Shown one piece after another: positions 62,243 to 64,000 of a stretch of 64,000 nucleotides of DNA (the stretch's first letter is position 1; every line of letters begins with the position of its first letter). Origin of the DNA: Viridibacillus arvi (GTDB taxonomy: Bacteria; Bacillota; Bacilli; Bacillales_A; Planococcaceae). The position numbers and the translations under genes are program-made. The stretch covers positions 1,160,312-1,224,311 of the forward strand of contig NZ_LILB01000005.1 in NCBI RefSeq assembly GCF_001274945.1, read 5' to 3'. The notes beneath the pieces were generated by a model. The model searched no databases and had not been told where the DNA came from. It worked only from the letters and a program-made list of their open reading frames with translations.

Positions 62243-63703
62243 TTAAAGTTTTTTTAGCGAATTGGTATTAAAATTCAGTACATCCTTCACTCTTTGCACG
62301 TATGGCTCTTTATCATACGTAAAATAAAGCTGACTAGAGAGCCTTACGGGATCACCAAAGAACAGTCTCTCATACAATGTTTGACGTGTGCCGAAAGAGC
62401 TCATAGTCATATCCCAAGCTAGACGGAATATTTTCACTCGATCTTCTGCTGTGTCGGCTTTCGATTGCAAATATTGATCTAGGTCTTTTCTTATACTTGA
62501 TTGGAATGAATTTTCAGTTGGGATTGACATTAACCCACTTGCTCCCAAGATTTGAATGATTTCAGCAAATCTCGGATAGACCTTAGGAAATACATTTATA
62601 GATATTTGTAACGTTGTACGATCTGGTCTCATAACGCCTGATTCATCCAACTTGGCTTCTGCTTCTGATTTCATGACCAGTGCTTTCATTGTTTCTAACG
62701 CAACAATAATTTCAGTAGCCTTTTCTTGAACATGTAAGTATTCACCGATATTAATCGTATTGATAATTGACTGTACTACGCCCAAAACAAATTCAGTTTT
62801 TACAATTTGTCTACAAGCTACTTGATGCAACGCAAAAGGTTGAAAAGAACTTGCCATCATAAAATTATTAGCTACACCTAAATTGTTATAATAAAAAACG
62901 CGCTCCCAAGGAACTAATACATTATCAAATACTACAATCGTATCCATTTCATCATAACGAGAGCTTAATGGGTAATTAAATGTTGAATCTCCCCCAACAA
63001 AAGACTCTCTACATAGGAATTTCAACCCTTCAGTGTTACTTGGTATCGAAAAGGCAAATCCCTTTTCCTCCTCCAACATTCCTGCAGCTGACATCACTAA
63101 TAATTCGTCAGTTATGCCACCCTGAGTTGCGAGTAACCGTGCACCTTTTACAATAATACCTTCATCGTTACTGTCTATTACTCTTGCAGCAATAGGCTCT
63201 TTTGTAGTCTCCACATAATATTGCCCTCTATTAACCTGGGGATCCACAAATGTGTGTGTCATCGATATATCATTCTCTCGTGCATACTCATAGAACGCTC
63301 GTAAATTTTCAGGAAAGCAGTTTTCTTTCCCTTCTAAAAATTGAGCAGACGATGCAAACGCCATTAACGATGTATTCATATAATCTGGACTTCTGCCCAT
63401 CATTCCATTATTTGATTTCGCCCATTGCTGAATCATTTCTCTTCTTTTAGCTAAATCCGCTTTCGTTTTAGGTTGTAGATAAGACAGACCTACTGGATTT
63501 CCAGTAGATGGTGATGGATATGTGAGGATACTTTTTAATGAATTATCATGCTGCATCTCATATAATGCCGCCTGACTTTTCATGATTCCATTGAAAGCAG
63601 GGTGCTCGGAAATATTACCTGTCACTTGCTTACCATCAACCCAAACATTCGTTTTCAACTTGTTAATTCGGTCAATATATTGTTTGCCGGTTATTGCTGT
63701 CAT
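62243..63703 (-). CDS. 4-hydroxyphenylacetate 3-monooxygenase (HpaB) family flavin enzyme
   Basis: ATG 63701-63703 has GGAG seven bases upstream; the GTG two codons earlier touches it. The 486-residue protein has the acyl-CoA-dehydrogenase-like HpaB fold: SLMAFASSAQFLEGKEN, ENDISMTHTFVDPQVNRGQ, IVVKGARLLATQG-type core IIVKGARLLATQGG, DTIVVFDNVLVPWERVF, HQVACRQIVKTEFVLG and SLMSIPTE-like ILGASGLMSIPTE. It hydroxylates aromatic rings with reduced FAD supplied by a partner (HpaC). No reductase gene is adjacent. Bacillus has similar stand-alone proteins (YoaI). Confidence 0.87.
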   Translation of the reverse strand: MTAITGKQYIDRINKLKTNVWVDGKQVTGNISEHPAFNGIMKSQAALYEMQHDNSLKSILTYPSPSTGNPVGLSYLQPKTKADLAKRREMIQQWAKSNNGMMGRSPDYMNTSLMAFASSAQFLEGKENCFPENLRAFYEYARENDISMTHTFVDPQVNRGQYYVETTKEPIAARVIDSNDEGIIVKGARLLATQGGITDELLVMSAAGMLEEEKGFAFSIPSNTEGLKFLCRESFVGGDSTFNYPLSSRYDEMDTIVVFDNVLVPWERVFYYNNLGVANNFMMASSFQPFALHQVACRQIVKTEFVLGVVQSIINTINIGEYLHVQEKATEIIVALETMKALVMKSEAEAKLDESGVMRPDRTTLQISINVFPKVYPRFAEIIQILGASGLMSIPTENSFQSSIRKDLDQYLQSKADTAEDRVKIFRLAWDMTMSSFGTRQTLYERLFFGDPVRLSSQLYFTYDKEPYVQRVKDVLNFNTNSLKKL

Positions 63704-63879
63704 ACGCACACTCCTAAATTATACTCACTAAAGGTGAAATAGCTGTATGATTCAACTATTTCTTTAGTCATATTTTATGAGTATGACCTAACTATTGTTA
63801 CTGTCCGATTAAGGCACTCCAAATTGCATTAGATTTAATAAGAAAGAAAATCAATCAAAGGGAAATCATTCACAACAAA

Positions 63880-63912
63880 AAAGTCCCCTCAACCAAAGTT
63901 AAGGGGATCTGT
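63880..63912 (-). terminator. Terminator after the last gene
   Basis: GATCCCCTTAAC and GTTGAGGGGACT on the minus strand, then TTTTTTG. Confidence 0.82.
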
Positions 63913-63925
63913 TCAAATTAGTGCT

Positions 63926-64000
63926 TTATTTTGTTTTTTTCCAATGATATTGTTGTCCAACACGCTTCACTTCATAACCTTTTAATCCGTTTACCTTATA
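63926..64000 (-). CDS. C-terminal end of an unidentified gene (cut by window edge)
   Basis: The minus-strand frame open to the window edge gives YKVNGLKGYEVKRVGQQYHW plus KKTK, then a stop at 63926-63928, followed by a strong terminator. Twenty-four residues are too few to name a family. Confidence 0.6.
   Translation of the reverse strand, partial: YKVNGLKGYEVKRVGQQYHWKKTK

Overview
The window is about 64 kb of AT-rich chromosome from a low-GC, endospore-forming Firmicute. The start reproduces the Bacillus subtilis order comFA - degV-like (yviA) - degU - degS - yvyE - tagU/lytR, followed by tagO. ComK, Sda, bacillopeptidase F, NlpC/P60 wall hydrolases and a SigB-type promoter also fit the Bacillales. 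The short ComK and the YxYK-repeat surface proteins suggest Planococcaceae (Lysinibacillus/Solibacillus/Psychrobacillus-like); this family-level guess is inference.

Layout. 1-8.3 kb: 5' end of comFA, a DegV protein, a structured GC-rich repeat element, a lipoprotein, DegS-DegU, and wall teichoic acid genes (LCP ligase, TagO). 8.5-15 kb: a chemoreceptor, BrnQ, a GltB-like FMN enzyme and an ACT-domain malic enzyme. 15.6-24.5 kb: a small sigma factor divergent from comK, a second LCP protein, two NlpC/P60 endopeptidases (one behind a triple WalR-type box), a membrane serine protease, CapA and TagA. 24.5-28.4 kb: an accessory patch with an integrase/IS110 scar, a 26-codon gene with its own terminator, and two unknown genes. 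28.4-33.2 kb: two repeat-rich surface proteins. 33.3-38.3 kb: a DUF2653-type gene overlapping a membrane-protein gene, a SigB-dependent YflT protein, a FIST sensor beside a soluble chemotaxis transducer, and an MFS exporter. 38.4-42.2 kb: a TPP-riboswitch-controlled pyrimidine/thiamine ABC transporter with a thiamine-binding protein and a TatD hydrolase. 42.5-49 kb: an FG-GAP-like protein, a tryptophan-rich 79-residue protein and bacillopeptidase F. 49-51.7 kb: a gene-poor stretch whose one gene is sda, too short for ordinary ORF calling, behind a cluster of DnaA boxes. 51.7-55.7 kb: proline catabolism (proline dehydrogenase, RocR-like regulator, P5C dehydrogenase). 56-64 kb: an Mrr-like membrane nuclease, a T-box-controlled second BrnQ, a NERD protein, a DUF2071 protein, an MBL-fold lipoprotein and an HpaB-type flavin monooxygenase.

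The most unusual structure is a dispersed intergenic repeat: runs of a 21-bp unit (GTTTGTTGCGCTAACTC plus four variable bases), always closed by the same 30-bp tail. It occurs as five full copies, one truncated copy and one tail-only relic, all in one orientation. I recognise no named family for it. Everything here was read by eye from the sequence; no database search was run.
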